A DNA stretch of 64,000 nt from Chondrilla cf. caribensis (GCA_964020155.1 OZ026551.1:4418374-4482373); one strand, 5' to 3'; positions 1 through 12,458 are shown, counted from the stretch's first letter. The notes: generated by a model not told the origin, from the letters alone. Translations and numbers: made by a program.

Positions 1-3000
1 AAGTATCCAATTTGTGGGTCTAGTCCCAGAACTTTGACACTTGAACTGGTAGTGTTTACACTTCCTGTACTACTATCATCATTTGAAGTGTATGAGAGAA
101 TATATAAGGGGAATCCCCTGGCTTCTGTCAATGAAAGTGGAATCCAGGTAACCACTACCACTCCATCCTCCCAAGAGGCTGTTAGATTGCGGACTGACTT
201 CCTAGGGGCTACAGTGGATTAGGTGTATACACAGGTATTAGCACAGAGTACTGATTTGATGGTTCAACGCTGTTAAGTTAAAAATTTAGATAGCAGCCTG
301 CTTCAATGAATCATGAAATCCATGTATATCTGTTATAGTATTATATAATTATATATTACACCATGTTCCACTGCATTAATGTTTTGTTTTAAATGACATT
401 TGAATTTACGGCTAGTATGGACTCAGAGGGAATGTAATATGGAGGTTGAACACAACTTCCTGAGATAGCTAAGTATAAACCTGATGTCAAGCCTAACATG
501 CTATCTGTCCTCACCTCCTTCCAGAGTGAAGAACACAACAGAAGATGGTTCACCTTCTCCAACTGAGGTCCTTGCTGAGACTGTAGCCTTATAAGGGATG
601 TATGGATCTGCAGAAACATGTACATTCCAAATATTATGAATTGTTTAATTTTAACCTGATATAATATTATAATAATATTATTTGTATTTTTTTCTCATAA
701 ACCAACTGCATGACAGAACTTTTGTACTTCACATGTGATAGAGATTGAGCTACACTCACTGAGCTCCTGATTAGTGTCTAGTTTGGTAGACGACAAATTC
801 ATGGTCCTGTTAGTGGTGAAACTTCCTTCCTCCTCTCCATATCTGATGTTGTATCCTATTATCACTCCATTTGGATTGTCTGGTTCATCCCAACTGACAA
901 CAACACTTGTATTAGAAGTTGTATTGTACCTTAAATTAGCTACTGGTCCTGGAACTAGGAAGCAAGAAGGTATTCTAATATTATGCTGGAGAAGGTGACA
1001 TACAATTATTTCAATGATCAATTAATAAAATTATACATGATTATTATTAAGTCTTTGTCCTGCAAGTACGATTTGTAGCTGTTGTGGATTGGTAATCTTA
1101 TTACAAAAAGCAAACGGAGTTAAGTATGTATGTATTTCATGTTGGAATAATGGAAGTTGTATGATGTAATCATCCAAACTCACCATCCTCCAATGTTGTG
1201 AAGTCCCTTGACTTAAGTTGAAATGGTCCTGTTCCATTCATAGTAGCAGCTGCCACTCTCCACTTGTAGGTTGTGTGAGGAGTGAGGTTGGTGAGGTTGT
1301 AACTGATACTAGCAGGAGAACTGAAGTTGTAGGTTGGGAGTTCATGAGTGATGTTCCACTTGTTGTCCTCCGTCTGTTCTAGTTCAATAATGTACTTCCG
1401 GATCACTCCATTTCTACCAGTTTCCTCTGGAATCTTCCACTCTAGAATGCCCCATCGACGTCCAGGATTACTACGCCTCATAGTGGGTTTGGATGAAGGC
1501 CCTAGCCCAAATTACAGAAAATGTTCAAAAGGAGTATGTGTCAGGTACATGATGTTCACGTTCAACTACACATGTCCACACTACCAACTCACTGTCACTG
1601 TATGTCCTAGCTGTACCAGTCACAGGTACACTCAGTCCTCCCTTATTACCAGCTTGTACTGATATGGTGTACTCTTCATATGGATGAAGACCGGTGAGGG
1701 TCAGGGTAGTGTCTGAAGTAGATCTACTCATTCCAGTGTAGTTGACATGGTAGGTGAGAGGTAACTGGTCACTATTTGGAGGAGGACTCCATCGTACATT
1801 GATAGATGTTGAGGAGAGGGGGGTTGATGTGACCAAACCAAGATCTGTACGAATGAGACATATAAAGAGTTAGGTAATTAATGCTAATCATTCCTAAATT
1901 ATACCTACTGTATATTCACAATTTAGTGTTACAGTAATCATTTGTTTACTACATATGTACAGACCTTCAGGTGTGGTGTATTCTGATACTTCAGAACTGT
2001 TGGCAAACCCTGCACTGTTTCCAGCAGAAACAATGACCTTATAAGCAGTGTTGGAGTCCAGACCAGTGATATTGTATGACAATGATGTAGTTGTGGCAGT
2101 GGACACATCAGAAGGTGTACTGTTCTTCCAGTAGTACAGGGTGAAGGTGTCTCCTCCACTCCTGGTCCATTGTAGGTATAAACTGGTAGTGGTAGCACTG
2201 GTTCGTACAATTGGTGTTGTAGGTACTGTAAGATATAACATTAATAGAACATTTAATCTTATGCATGGTTTCTTCAACAATGTCAATATAAGTGGCATAC
2301 ATGATGTAGTTGCAGTTCTGTACTCTCCAGCTCCAATTGGGGACACTGCTCTCACTCTAACTTCATAGTTCACTCCACTCATCAGATTACTGTATACATG
2401 TTGTCTTATTCTGGCGCTCTGTGTAAAACGCCCTGTCCATTTCCCAGAGGACAGTATCCTGTAGTCACCATTGTATTGTTTGACAGCAACATCACTGTGT
2501 GGTTTATCCCATGTTACAGTGAGGGATATCAGACCATTACCAAGATCAGAGGGTTTTACAGTAAGGTTGGGGACCTGCTTAGGAGCTGTAAGTGTAAAAG
2601 AACAAACATAAAAAATATGAAAGAGGATTTGGAATGTTGTTTAATATTATTAAGAGGGTTAGGGCTGATTAACTTAATCCTGGGTTCAACATACTAATTA
2701 AAAGTGAAAAGGATTTTACAGTATGATATGTATGTAACAAGTACTAACCCTGTAATGGTGGAATTGGTAAGCACTAAATCATAATTACATATTGCATTAT
2801 AATTATGTAAAAATTTGGAATAACAGAAATATTAATGCATTACCAATGATTGGTACTGTTAATACAGCCACTAAACACACCATTGAATGTTGCGACTTGT
2901 GTTGTGCCATAGCTGTTAGGTCCCACTCCCAGTTCAGTTTTAGCTGCTACTCTCACTTGGTACTGTGTACCAACCTGTAGATTGCTGACAATAACTCTAG

Positions 3001-5545
3001 TTGCTGATCCACCAGGATCACTGACATTCATGTAACTCCCACTGCCTCCCATTCTGTACTGAATAGAGTATCCAATGAGAGAGGACCTAGTGGGAGGGGT
3101 GGGTGGAGTCCAGGACACTCGGACCTTTCCTGATTGAGGCATGGGGGAGGCAGTTACTTTAGAAGGGGGTGGAGCATCTATGATATCAAAAATAGAGCAA
3201 GTGAGATTCTGTAAATCAATTGATTCAGAAGTTAAAAGTTATATGTACGTATAAGGATGTGATGGATTAATAAATAATCACATACATGCAATAGTAATAA
3301 TAACAGTTAATATACAGTTTACTCATTGTCCAGTAAACTTATTGTACATGCATATGAGGTATGTACTATATGTAACTGTATTAAACCTACATCCATATGT
3401 GGTAGCCCTGACAATCCCACTGTAGTTTCCTGTTCCTAGTTGATTGACAGAAGCAATCCTCACACTGTATTGTGTGGACAGGTCCAGACCAGTGATATCT
3501 GATGAAGTGGTGTCTCCTCCGTTGACTGTCTTACTAGAGTAAGTCATTTTATTGGACCTTCTGTATTGTATGGAATAGCTGGTGATGGTGGATCCACCAC
3601 TGACAGTTGGTCTGGTCCATGTTACCCTCAGAGTACCTTTTGATGGTGTAGGTACAACTGATACACTCTTGGGAACTGGAGCCACTGTATGTGGAATAGG
3701 CAATATGCTTTATAAGTAGATATTACTATTACACAATGAGGATGACTTTGTAGATGACAAAATCTATTTAAATTATGAAGATCGATTTCGAAAACGTGCT
3801 AAAAGTGAAAACGATTTTATGGTATGTAGGTATGTATGAAACAAGTACTAACCATTGTAACGGTGGAATAATTAAGTATTACACCATCATTAAAATCATT
3901 AAATGTTATAATTGTTTAAAAATTTGAGGTAAGGCACAATCACAATAAATGAGAAAGCTGTATATTAACTATTGCGTGTATGTATGTAATGGTATTAGTG
4001 GCTGTATTCACATAGCAATAGCTGATTTCATTATCCAGTAAACCTACTGTACATGGATATCAGGTATGTACAACGTATGTAACTGTAGTGAACCTACATC
4101 CATATGTGGTAGCACTGACAATCCCACTGTAGTTTCCTGTTCCTAGTTCATTGACAGAAGCAATCCTCACACTGTATTGTGTGGACAGGTCCAGACCAGT
4201 GATATCTGATGAAGTGGTGTCTCCTCCTTTGACTGTCTTACTAGAGTAAGTCATTTTATTGGACCTTTTGTATTGTATGGAATAGCTGGTGATGGTGGAT
4301 CCACCACTGACAGTTGGTCTGGTCCATGATACCCTCAGAGTACCTTCTGATGGTGTAGGGACAACTGATACTCTCTTGGGAACTGGAGCCACTGTTGTTG
4401 AAAAGGCAATAATATGTTTTATAAGTAAGTAGATATTACTATTACACAATGAAAATGACTTTGTGTGAGTAATGTAGACTTATATATGCAGTTTTTGACT
4501 ACCATTTCAACTCACCATAGATACTTACACTCTCCCCATCACTTAAGGGTCCTTCCAGTTGTCCACTAGTTGCTACAGCAGAAACCCAAATGTAGTAGGT
4601 TGTACCAGTTTGGAGACCATGTGATGAGGTCAGAGTAAGTGAGGTACCAGTAATATTCTGAACAGTGGAGGCACTACCAGGTGGAGGTTGAGTACTATTG
4701 CTGTAGTACACAGTATAGGCTACACTTGTAGTACTGTTAACTGCTGTCCAGGACACACTGATCATTGGAGAAGTAGCACTACCAGACACCATCACAGTAA
4801 CACCTTCTACCTTGGGTGGGGTGCCTGGATAAATACGTAGACTGATGGGATTACTATAATGTTATGCCACTGCCAACTATACCATAAATCCCTACTCAAT
4901 GATATGTATTCATACCTATATATATGGATATAGAAATGACTTGGGGAGGATTCACATTGATCAATCTGACATTACAGTAATATCTTCCTGCTTGTGAATG
5001 TTGATAACTTCTAAATGTTAGAATTTTGACATAACTCCTTCCAGGAGCATTCAGTACATACACATCTTCTTCAGGAGGCTCATCAGTTGGTCGTAGCCAA
5101 GTGTCGTTAGGATCATACCACCTCCTATTCTTTGATTCATTTTTTTCAGTCCAGCACAAGACTTCCAGTGGTGCTCCAGGTTGTGGGTACACATCAGTAC
5201 CAGTTGCATCAGAACCAGTGTTGTTCACCAGAAGACGTGGTACAGAGGACACAAGGGACACTGTGAATAATTGAAGTCTTTAAATTTTGTATAGCAGTTA
5301 CTGTACAGTAGTTAAATGCAGATTGATCACGGATACATATGTCACATATCGGTTACATGTGTCACAGCTGCAATCTGTTTGGTAGGGAACATAGGGAATG
5401 AATGGTGACGTTGAAAGCTCTGACATATTTCTATGATACTTTGATCGTGTTTAATTAGCTATAAATATTACACAGCACAAGTAGATCATGTCCAGGTACC
5501 TTGACAGCTGGCCAAGAGTGTTATCATAACAAATTCGGAGAACAT
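1..5545 (-). CDS. Gene D: Ig/FN3 receptor, 3' end beyond window
   Basis: Probable cell-surface receptor. Exons in transcription order: 5500-5545 (signal peptide, begins MFSEFVMITLLASCQ), 4916-5260 (Ig domain), then FN3 exons 4516-4824, 4098-4391, 3391-3684, 2881-3177, 2301-2585, 1965-2225, 1593-1844, 1184-1501, 760-954 plus 515-607 (one FN3 split by an intron), and a tenth FN3 from 208 running off position 1. All junctions are phase 1 with GT-AG ends. The Ig exon has the core cysteine and the AGRYYC signature. Exon sizes match gene C except for one extra FN3 (3391-3684 and 4098-4391 are close copies). The start is chosen because ATG at 5545 opens a hydrophobic leader ending at a GTACC donor in the required phase. 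By analogy with C a membrane anchor should follow, but whether the tail carries tyrosine motifs or a phosphatase cannot be seen. Confidence 0.85.
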
Positions 5546-6210
5546 TGCTGACACTTTGGAAACACAGAGCTTGCCACCAACTTGCACACTGGACAACTGA
5601 TCTCTTGAGGTAAACGCACCTTCAAATAGGAAGTGCCATTAGGAAGCCTCACAAGTTGTAGTTTCCACATGAACATAATATTATGCGTGAATTGTGGAGC
5701 ATGTGCACAAAATGCGTATTATCACACACAGCGTGCACATATTATATACCCACACATGAAAAATCACACAAAATCCACATGTACTGTAGGCATAAATACA
5801 CATATATATATATAATACATTCACACAAATTGATATTGATATAAGTACGTAGTCACACATAGCAACAGTATATATACGTAAAAGCAGATGTGGTTAATTT
5901 TGCATGCATACTGATGCATATTATACATACACACATTTCTAGAATTTTGGACTGGGATATTATTACTATAGGCCTGAACATGAAGAAGAATAAGCTAGTA
6001 GGAGAGCATGTCAATGAAGTGAAGTGGACAAAGCACAATATACTCAATATTACATGAAGTATCATTAGTGAGGTGCTGTTTTCAGTGTGTCCATTGTCTA
6101 CAGTTACATAAAGATAACTCGAAATGAAAATTACCTAAAAACAACGAAAATGACAGAATACATTGATTGTCTACTGATCCTAAGGAGAGAAGGGATGCGG
6201 AATGAAGTGT
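5546..6210. other. Upstream region of gene D, no gene seen
   Basis: AT-rich sequence upstream of the gene D start. It is recognisably related to 22647-23200 upstream of the duplicate signal-peptide exon near gene C, so it belongs to a duplicated 5' block. No ORF of receptor type, RNA gene or clear core promoter could be identified. Confidence 0.5.
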
Positions 6211-6213
6211 AAC

Positions 6214-6255
<42 letters not shown>

Positions 6256-6263
6256 CTCTCTCT
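6211..6263. repeat. (CA)n(CT)n microsatellite
   Basis: Uninterrupted CA repeat followed by a short CT run, lying directly beside a degraded D2 exon fragment. On the minus strand it continues the donor-like TAAG of that fragment as a GT run, the same arrangement seen at the intact donors of genes A and B. Confidence 0.9.
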
Positions 6264-6352
6264 CTTACTGGAGCATCCCCCATGTGAGGTCACTGTACTC
6301 TCATGCAATTGAAGTAGTCTGAAGGACATCAACGTGTCCTTCAACTTTAACT
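6264..6352 (-). pseudogene. Degraded D2 phosphatase exon fragment
   Basis: The 3' part of the penultimate RPTP exon (compare 25880-26015 in gene A) is recognisable, including the donor-side sequence next to a microsatellite, but with substitutions and a gap so that no open frame of the domain remains. It diverges into non-coding sequence shared with 23776-23900. Remnant of a duplicated RPTP 3' end. Confidence 0.6.
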
Positions 6353-6856
6353 TCATTAAATAATTTGAAGTGATTTGATTACCATGTGACAAGCAGCCTT
6401 ATCATTGGCCCTCACCTGACCTGTATTCGAAGTCTTGAAAGTGACTGACCTTCATGTGAGCTTTCAAGCGTAAACAACATGTTTACATAGATATTTCAAT
6501 GGCTTCCCAACACCTTGTCCTTCAACTGATTACTCAGCATGTCAATCACATTCCAAATACAAACACTGCACAAATGTGATACATGTGATAATATACATGT
6601 GATAATATACATAGTAATAATAACTATATTTGGAAATGTTGCTTGCTGTGGACAGATATTCTTCATTCAGACTAATAATAATGAAGGCATTATTGGCTAT
6701 GTATGAAGTCATCAAATAATGCTCATACCTACAGTAGAGTCACACTGGACATAAGCTACATAGTTGCTTACAGCTTTTTTGATAAACATAACAGTGTTAA
6801 TTGCTCTTCGTGTAGTGTTGCTTTGTCATGCTATGAAGCAGCGTTATCACACAATT

Positions 6857-6924
6857 CACACAGTCTCAAAGTTAGTATAAGTATTGAAGGATTTGAGGTA
6901 TGCAGCTCTGAGGAATGTCTATTT
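6857..6924 (-). pseudogene. Degraded RPTP C-terminal exon
   Basis: Resembles the last exon of genes A and B (25539-25619 and 44777-44857), with a pyrimidine-rich TTAG acceptor and a GTGTGA end, but is about 13 bases shorter and frameshifted, so it no longer encodes the DQYKLC...NYKTV terminus. Confidence 0.55.
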
Positions 6925-7059
6925 CTAAGAAGAGAAGGAATGTTGTGAATGATAATTATAATCAAATCCCCAAAACAAACATAAGCACATACACATAATA
7001 TACGCATATATATACACAGACATGCATCGATGCACACATACTCGCATGCTCATGCACAT

Positions 7060-7060
<1 letters not shown>

Positions 7061-7137
<77 letters not shown>
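7061..7137. repeat. (CA)n microsatellite
   Basis: Long pure CA repeat starting at the 5' splice-site position of a relic D2 exon; on the minus strand the donor GTGTGTG runs straight into it. Confidence 0.95.
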
Positions 7138-7139
<2 letters not shown>

Positions 7140-7236
7140 GCTGTTCTTCCTCAAAGTCACACAGCAGTACAATAGTTGAAGGGTTGAACTGCCATATCAT
7201 CTCCCACACATCATTCCTGGTGCTCTCAAGAGGTAC
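7138..7236 (-). pseudogene. D2 exon fragment of a lost RPTP
   Basis: Encodes the 3' three quarters of the D2 exon found at 27218-27352 in gene A and 47042-47176 in gene B, including the [14 protein letters not shown] core and the DFEEE end, here followed by QQ and a GTGTGTG donor. The 5' part of the exon and its acceptor are missing. No neighbouring D2 exon in the right order is present, so this is a translocated or deleted fragment. Confidence 0.75.
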
Positions 7237-8092
7237 CTATGTAGCTATGAGAAATTGCATGTTCCTAGAGTAGCCCTAACATTATGGTGAAGTGCAACGT
7301 ACATGTACATGCACATTTGAACACTCCGTGCCATACATACGTATGTAGTGTGGGATTCCATGTAGGCACCCAAGTAGTAGTACATACATCTTTGATACAC
7401 GTGCATAACATGCATAGTACTGTAGTGTGTTGAATGAAGTCACAGTTGAAGAAATCCACTGAGCTATATTCACTAATGCATAACAAATCGGGCTTCAATG
7501 TGGTTCTTGCTATAATATAGAGGTGCAACTAGTATGCCTGTGTACAATGCATGTATGCATGCATATGCATGAGCATGCATTTTCTGGCATGTAGCTCACA
7601 TCAACAAAGCTTGCATTACAATAATTATATACAGTCACCTCCGATGGTACCGGTAATTCCCTTATACCAGAGATGTGTAAGTACCTGTTGGATTCTGCAC
7701 ATGTACATAAATTATACATTATGTGGGTCACAGTACCATTGCAAATTGCTATGTCCTCCTATTAATTATATAACATGCTAAAGATAGTATATAGTAAGTA
7801 CATAACTACTGTATTATAACATCCACATGCACACACATATATAGAGCAATCTATGTGAGACATAGTGCCAGGTAGAAGTACATACTGCAGGCCAGATAAT
7901 ATAATTAAGATTGACTGGCACTCGTGGGTGCCTCTTCAATCTAGTTAAGCTAATGAGCTGACCTCAGATTGAGTGTTTACAAAAACATTGCATTTCCATG
8001 GCAACTAGGTGTTCACATGTCCATGTCCACTTGCATGGAAATCTATCTTCTTCTCAACAACACTCTCTTCCCTTTTTACATCATTCATTGTC

Positions 8093-8204
8093 TTCAGTCC
8101 AACACCAGACTTCCAGTGGTGCTCCAGGTTGTGGGTACACAACAGTACCAGTTGCATCAGAACCAGTGTTGTTCACCAGAAGACGTGGTAGAGAGGACAC
8201 AAGT
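8093..8204 (-). pseudogene. Truncated Ig-domain exon
   Basis: Reads as the N-terminal third of the Ig exon of genes C and D (PRLLVNNTGSDATGT and PLEVWCWTE are present). Both boundaries are lost: the acceptor side ends abruptly at 8204 and the second half with the YYC cysteine is missing. Isolated fragment without a signal-peptide exon in proper position. Confidence 0.75.
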
Positions 8205-9113
8205 GGCCATTGCAACCAACTTATACATTGGATAAACTGAAATCTTGAGACTAACAAGGCTTCAAGTGCAGTTTGAGAATAGACATCAGGAGGTGATGTA
8301 CACACAACTGCAAGTGTATTAATTGAATTTAACGAGGCAGCCTGACATGTGTCATGTAATTATCAAACATGTGTCATGGTGATGTAGTTGTTACAACTAG
8401 TTGAATTCCCCTATCCCTTGTAATATCCTCAACTTCATGCATTATTTACATGCAATCATTGTCACTTAATTATCCCTTTGAAAATGAAGCAACTTTTATA
8501 CTATATAAGAGGGAAACGGCGTACTATATTTCAAGTATTATTCCACATAGTACGCATACATATATACAGTACATTCAAGTTCTTAGCTGGAATATGAGTT
8601 GGAGTGTTTTGCTATAAAAAGTGAGTGTAACATGCAAACAGTGTCATACATTACCACAACATCACTGTGGGAAGTAATAACCACATTCATTTGCATTTGA
8701 CAACATACGTCTTACGCAGTACATAATATATACATCACGTAATAACTAAAATTTAATATATATTTTACTGTATAAAATTAATACGCTATTATAGTTACAT
8801 ATGCACCTAGCTGCTTGTATGTATCCAGGCTAGTGTACATACACACAATGACCATGTCACTAGTCTTGTATAATATTATAATGATATAATATACCATGAT
8901 GAGTGTGGGCGTATTCAATCAACTGTCAAGGTGCTGACAGGAGTGTATTTGAGAAGTATTCAGGTTGTATATTAGTAGTGCTAAGCAATCAGCCATTTTG
9001 TAGTACGTTACATTAGCAATAATTATTATTGATGGAATCCCATCAAATCCCTTAATTCTAATATCAGACATAAATAAAGAACCACAGATTATGTACAAAC
9101 CTGAAGTGGGTTA
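8205..9113. other. No gene seen; duplicated non-coding block
   Basis: AT-rich sequence clearly related to 24140-24940. I see no coding exon, RNA gene or element end. It marks the extent of a duplication that placed similar 5' flanks at two positions in the cluster. Confidence 0.5.
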
Positions 9114-9353
9114 CTATCCAGGAGTGTATACCGACCAGGAGTGTGTACTAGGAGTGTGTGCTAATCAGGAGTGTGTACTAACCAGGACTGTGTACTAACC
9201 AGGAGTGTGTGCTAACCAGGAGTGTGTACCAACCAGGAGTGTGCACCAACCTAGGGTGTGTACTAACCGGGAGTGAATACAAACCAGGAGTGTGTACTAA
9301 TCAGGAGTGTGTGCTAACCAGGAGTGTGTAATAACCAGGAGTGTGTACTAACA
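9114..9353. repeat. 17-bp minisatellite, about 14 copies
   Basis: Tandem, slightly degenerate copies of the unit CCAGGAGTGTGTACTAA. The same unit occurs at 21536-21660 (inverted), 24942-25290, 30444-30800 and 50603-50937. Here, as at 24942-25290, it lies just 3' of an RPTP D2 region. Confidence 0.95.
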
Positions 9354-9597
9354 ATGGATTGTTTATACCGTAGTCCCTATCACTTGATTTTAGAAGAGTC
9401 AAGACATGATGGTGAACATTGAAATAAATGGAAATAATAAAAAATGGGTAAGTTTAAATTTGAACTACGTCAAATCATATTGATGCATACATATAGTACA
9501 GTCATGCTGGACAAAAAGTTACTTTGTTGCTCACTGCTTCTACAGTGAACAAAATAGGGCTGTTAACTAAGTTGGTCAATCGTTCTGTGAAGTATCC

Positions 9598-9713
9598 CTC
9601 TCTGTATTCTCATACCTTTGATAGTCTGAAAGACATCAACTTGTCCTTCAACTTTAACTCTCTCAACTTCAGACATGGCACAAATGAACACACCACTTCT
9701 CCCCATACCGTCA
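9598..9713 (-). pseudogene. Truncated D2 exon (relic RPTP)
   Basis: Matches the penultimate RPTP exon of genes A and B from its acceptor (after 9713) through DGMGRSGVF and [13 protein letters not shown], then breaks off. The sequence jumps directly to non-coding DNA that in gene A lies beyond the C-terminal exon, so a deletion removed the donor, last intron and last exon. With 10426-10499 this is the 3' end of a dead third RPTP. Confidence 0.8.
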
Positions 9714-10425
9714 CTGAGACAAAATAAAAGCAAGTACACATAATACATACAATACCAGACTCATGTACAAGTGTGTGGAAAGGACTGATAGGTTGAAATA
9801 TATCAGTGTATTTTCAGGAGATCGATGATGATGGCTTAATTCAAGCACACATTATTATGTTCACATGCTTTAAGCACAGCTAGATGTAAAGTATATGGCA
9901 GGATAAGTTGATGTACTATGAGTGTACTGCCATGCGTTTGAACTGACTATTGAGATTTGTTTGCAAAAATACAGGTCTAGACAGAAATTGGCATAAATCA
10001 CAGCACACACATATGGGTGTGTCAGACGATGGAGATTTGTAAGTTCTAAATTCGATGCTCTAAACACCTTCCACCTGTGAGTGACCTGAGCACCTAGCTG
10101 TCATGAACACACCTAGCTCTTGGGTTCAGTTTTCACTTTGACTAAAAAGTGTATTTAAACTGTTAGTCGTCTTTTGTTACCTGTGTAGGCTTGGAAGTAT
10201 ATGCCTGTACTCTAGCACAGTACATACATAAGATACTGTGGAAACGTACAGTTGCAAGTATGGGTACTATTCTAGAAGTGTATGGAGACAAAATAGATAT
10301 GACATTGTATGGAATGGGCGTATACATGGGGACAGTGTGTCATCATTTCTGCTATGTATGGTATACATAGAGCACGTGTGACTGTGTCTGGAGAGGATCA
10401 GCACAACTGCTGATGTTGGACTCAC

Positions 10426-10499
10426 TCGCACATCACCATTGCAGGGAAGACTTTCTCAGGTGTTGACTTCATGCCTCTTTCCACATCTCCCATCACACA
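10426..10499 (-). pseudogene. Truncated D2 exon carrying the P-loop cysteine
   Basis: Corresponds to the last half of exon 26338-26495 of gene A: GDVERGMKSTPEKVFP then AMVMC and the same GA|GTGAGT phase-2 donor. The 5' half is absent: at about 10499 homology stops and a divergent FN3 exon begins, a rearrangement junction fusing an FN3 remnant to a D2 remnant. Confidence 0.75.
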
Positions 10500-10504
10500 A
10501 CCTG

Positions 10505-10815
10505 CTCCCATGTGACCCTCTCACTATACGGACCAACTGTTCCATCTGGTGCTACTGCAGCCACCCATATGTACAAAGTTGAGCTGTCCTCCTCTACCAG
10601 GGTGAGGGATACAGAGGTGGAATCAATTCCTCTCAGAACCTTCGCTTGTGATGGTGGGGTGGAGGGATTGTCGGGGTCAATACTAGTGCTGTACCACACT
10701 GTGTAGGTGGCTCCATGTATGCTGTCCACGGGACTCCATGAGACGGATACTGTTCTAATGGCAAACGGGTCACCATCAAATTGAATACTGGGTCAACTGG
10801 GGTTTCTGTAGGCAT
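10505..10815 (-). pseudogene. Frameshifted FN3 exon of relic receptor
   Basis: Encodes an FN3-like sequence (VSVSWSPVDS, then ATYTVWYST, then STLYIWVAAVAPDG), but the upstream part of the fold lies in a different frame from the downstream part and a stop follows VTWEQVV. It differs from all FN3 exons of A to D and is richer in G+C, so it may come from an older family member. No intact splice donor remains because the D2 fragment is joined directly to it. Confidence 0.65.
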
Positions 10816-10842
10816 TGGTAGGATTGGGCTGGACCTCTCTCT

Positions 10843-10845
<3 letters not shown>

Positions 10846-10901
<56 letters not shown>
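10846..10901. repeat. (GT)n microsatellite
   Basis: Pure GT repeat preceded by a short CT run, located 5' (minus strand) of the relic FN3 exon. Confidence 0.95.
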
Positions 10902-10904
<3 letters not shown>

Positions 10905-11075
10905 TAATATTGAAGAAAAGGGAAAATACCACAAGGAGCTCACATACAGATAGCAAAATTATGTTTAGAGAAACTCCTATCTCTATACCAAAGATTCAAA
11001 TATTATACTGTAGTAATGTATGTGTGCATATTGGGTACCTGTTACAATATTGTACGCATATGTGTATGTAGCTAC

Positions 11076-11908
11076 CAGTGTTGTGGTAATGGTAATTGGT
11101 AATTGTAATTGGCTGTAATCAATTACACATTTCTAGGTAATTGTAATTTAATCGTAATTGAGATTTTTTTCACTGAAGTAATTGTAATGGTAATTGATTA
11201 CATTCAACTTTTTGTGTAATCGATGCACAATTACACAATTACATGTAATTACATTCGTCCTTGCTCCCCTGGATATGAAAAGACTTCTACTCAATGAGGG
11301 GTATGGTATTATATATTGTTACAAGGTATATATGCAGTTCTATGTAAGGCAGGTCAAGTTGTTAGCCATTGTTGGGGATCAACTCTGGTGACTGAGAAGG
11401 TGGACAAATTATTGGGTAAAACAGTAATTGCTAAGAATGAAACATGCTGGAATTCCCAGCTGAAGGTAGTGCGGAAACTCGTGGAAATAGATGTAGATAA
11501 GATTGTGGACAATAGGGAGTTCCAGCTGAATTGAGAGAACCCCCTGAGTTTTGGCAATCAAAAGCCACTGAATACCCTTTGCTTGCTAAGCTAGCAAATA
11601 AGGTGTTCACTGTGCCTGCAACATCTGCACTGGTGGAACGTGTTTTAAGTCAAGCTAACAAAATTTTGAATCCACTAAGATGTCGCATGCTACCTAAGAA
11701 CTTCGAAACATTACTATTTATGAAAATTAACTCTCATTTTATATAACTACTATGTAATTGTAATTGTAATTGTAATTGCTAAAAGTAGTTGTAATGGTAA
11801 TTGATTACTTGAAGCTGTGGAGTAATGGTAATGGTAATGGGTTCTTGATATAGTCAAGTAATTGTAATCGTAATTGATTACTTGTGAGCTGTAATTGCCA
11901 CAACACTG
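11076..11908 (+). mobile_element. hAT-family transposon, internally deleted
   Basis: Element of 833 bp with 11-bp perfect terminal inverted repeats (CAGTGTTGTGG at 11076 and its complement ending at 11908), flanked on both sides by the 8-bp duplication GTAGCTAC (11068-11075 and 11909-11916), as expected for hAT transposition. Both subterminal regions are rich in TAATTG repeats. The plus strand encodes degenerate transposase pieces: a CWNSQLKVVRKL segment near 11443-11490 that resembles the conserved RWNS region, and near 11531-11740 a C-terminal dimerisation segment with YPLLAKLA and VPATSALVERVLSQA. The two pieces are in different frames and the N-terminal part with DNA binding and the first catalytic residues is missing, so it cannot be autonomous. 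It sits in the relic receptor between two FN3 exons. Confidence 0.9.
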
Positions 11909-11997
11909 GTAGCTACGTATCCGCCACAGAAAAGTGCATGTGCATACAGGTAATTGTCATGATAATGGGATTGCGTGCATGTTAGTAGCTGACTCAC

Positions 11998-12270
11998 CAC
12001 CCACAGTTTTGGCCGTGACAATTGGTGTAAAGCTTCCATTTCCAATCTCAGAGACAGCTCTCACTCTAACTTGGTAACTGGTCCCACCCTGCAGCCCCTC
12101 TATGAACACAGCAGTGGTGGGCGTGTGGAGGGCAGTCCAGACTGTGCTGTTGACCATCCTGTACTGCACAGTGTACTGCGTCAAGAAATCACTTTGAGGC
12201 TGTGTCCATATTACCCTCAGAGCTGGTTTTTCGTTTAGAAATTCACTGAAAACCACTGGAGTGCTAGGAG
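11998..12270 (-). pseudogene. Intact-looking FN3 exon within a relic receptor
   Basis: A 273-base phase 1-1 exon with a good acceptor (TTCCTCCAG) and GTGAGT donor encodes a complete 91-residue FN3 domain: LRVIWTQP, YTVQYRM, GTSYQVRVRAVSEIGNG. The domain itself is open, but the flanking FN3 exons (10505-10815 and 12991-13263) are frameshifted and no signal peptide, membrane segment or terminus can be joined to it. I treat it as part of a dead or heavily rearranged gene. An alternative is a functional exon of a gene I failed to assemble. Confidence 0.6.
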
Positions 12271-12409
12271 CTGGAGGAACTGGTGGGATTAGAGGAATGG
12301 TATAAGGCTGGTACACAGTTCAGAGGTCAAAACATAGGAAGTATGTGTACTAATACATGTATCACAAACAGGCACATGTAATGTACAAAGAGATACATAC
12401 ACACATGCA

Positions 12410-12412
12410 CAT

Positions 12413-12458
<46 letters not shown>

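Noticed and set aside
9114..9353. CRISPR-like regular repeats
   Set aside because: The 17-bp, 27-bp and 188-bp arrays are contiguous tandem repeats without unique spacers, in a eukaryotic gene context.
11531..11746. Independent host gene encoding the YPLLAKLA/PATSALVERV peptide
   Set aside because: It is the C-terminal dimerisation segment of hAT transposases, inside an element with matching TIRs and an 8-bp duplication.
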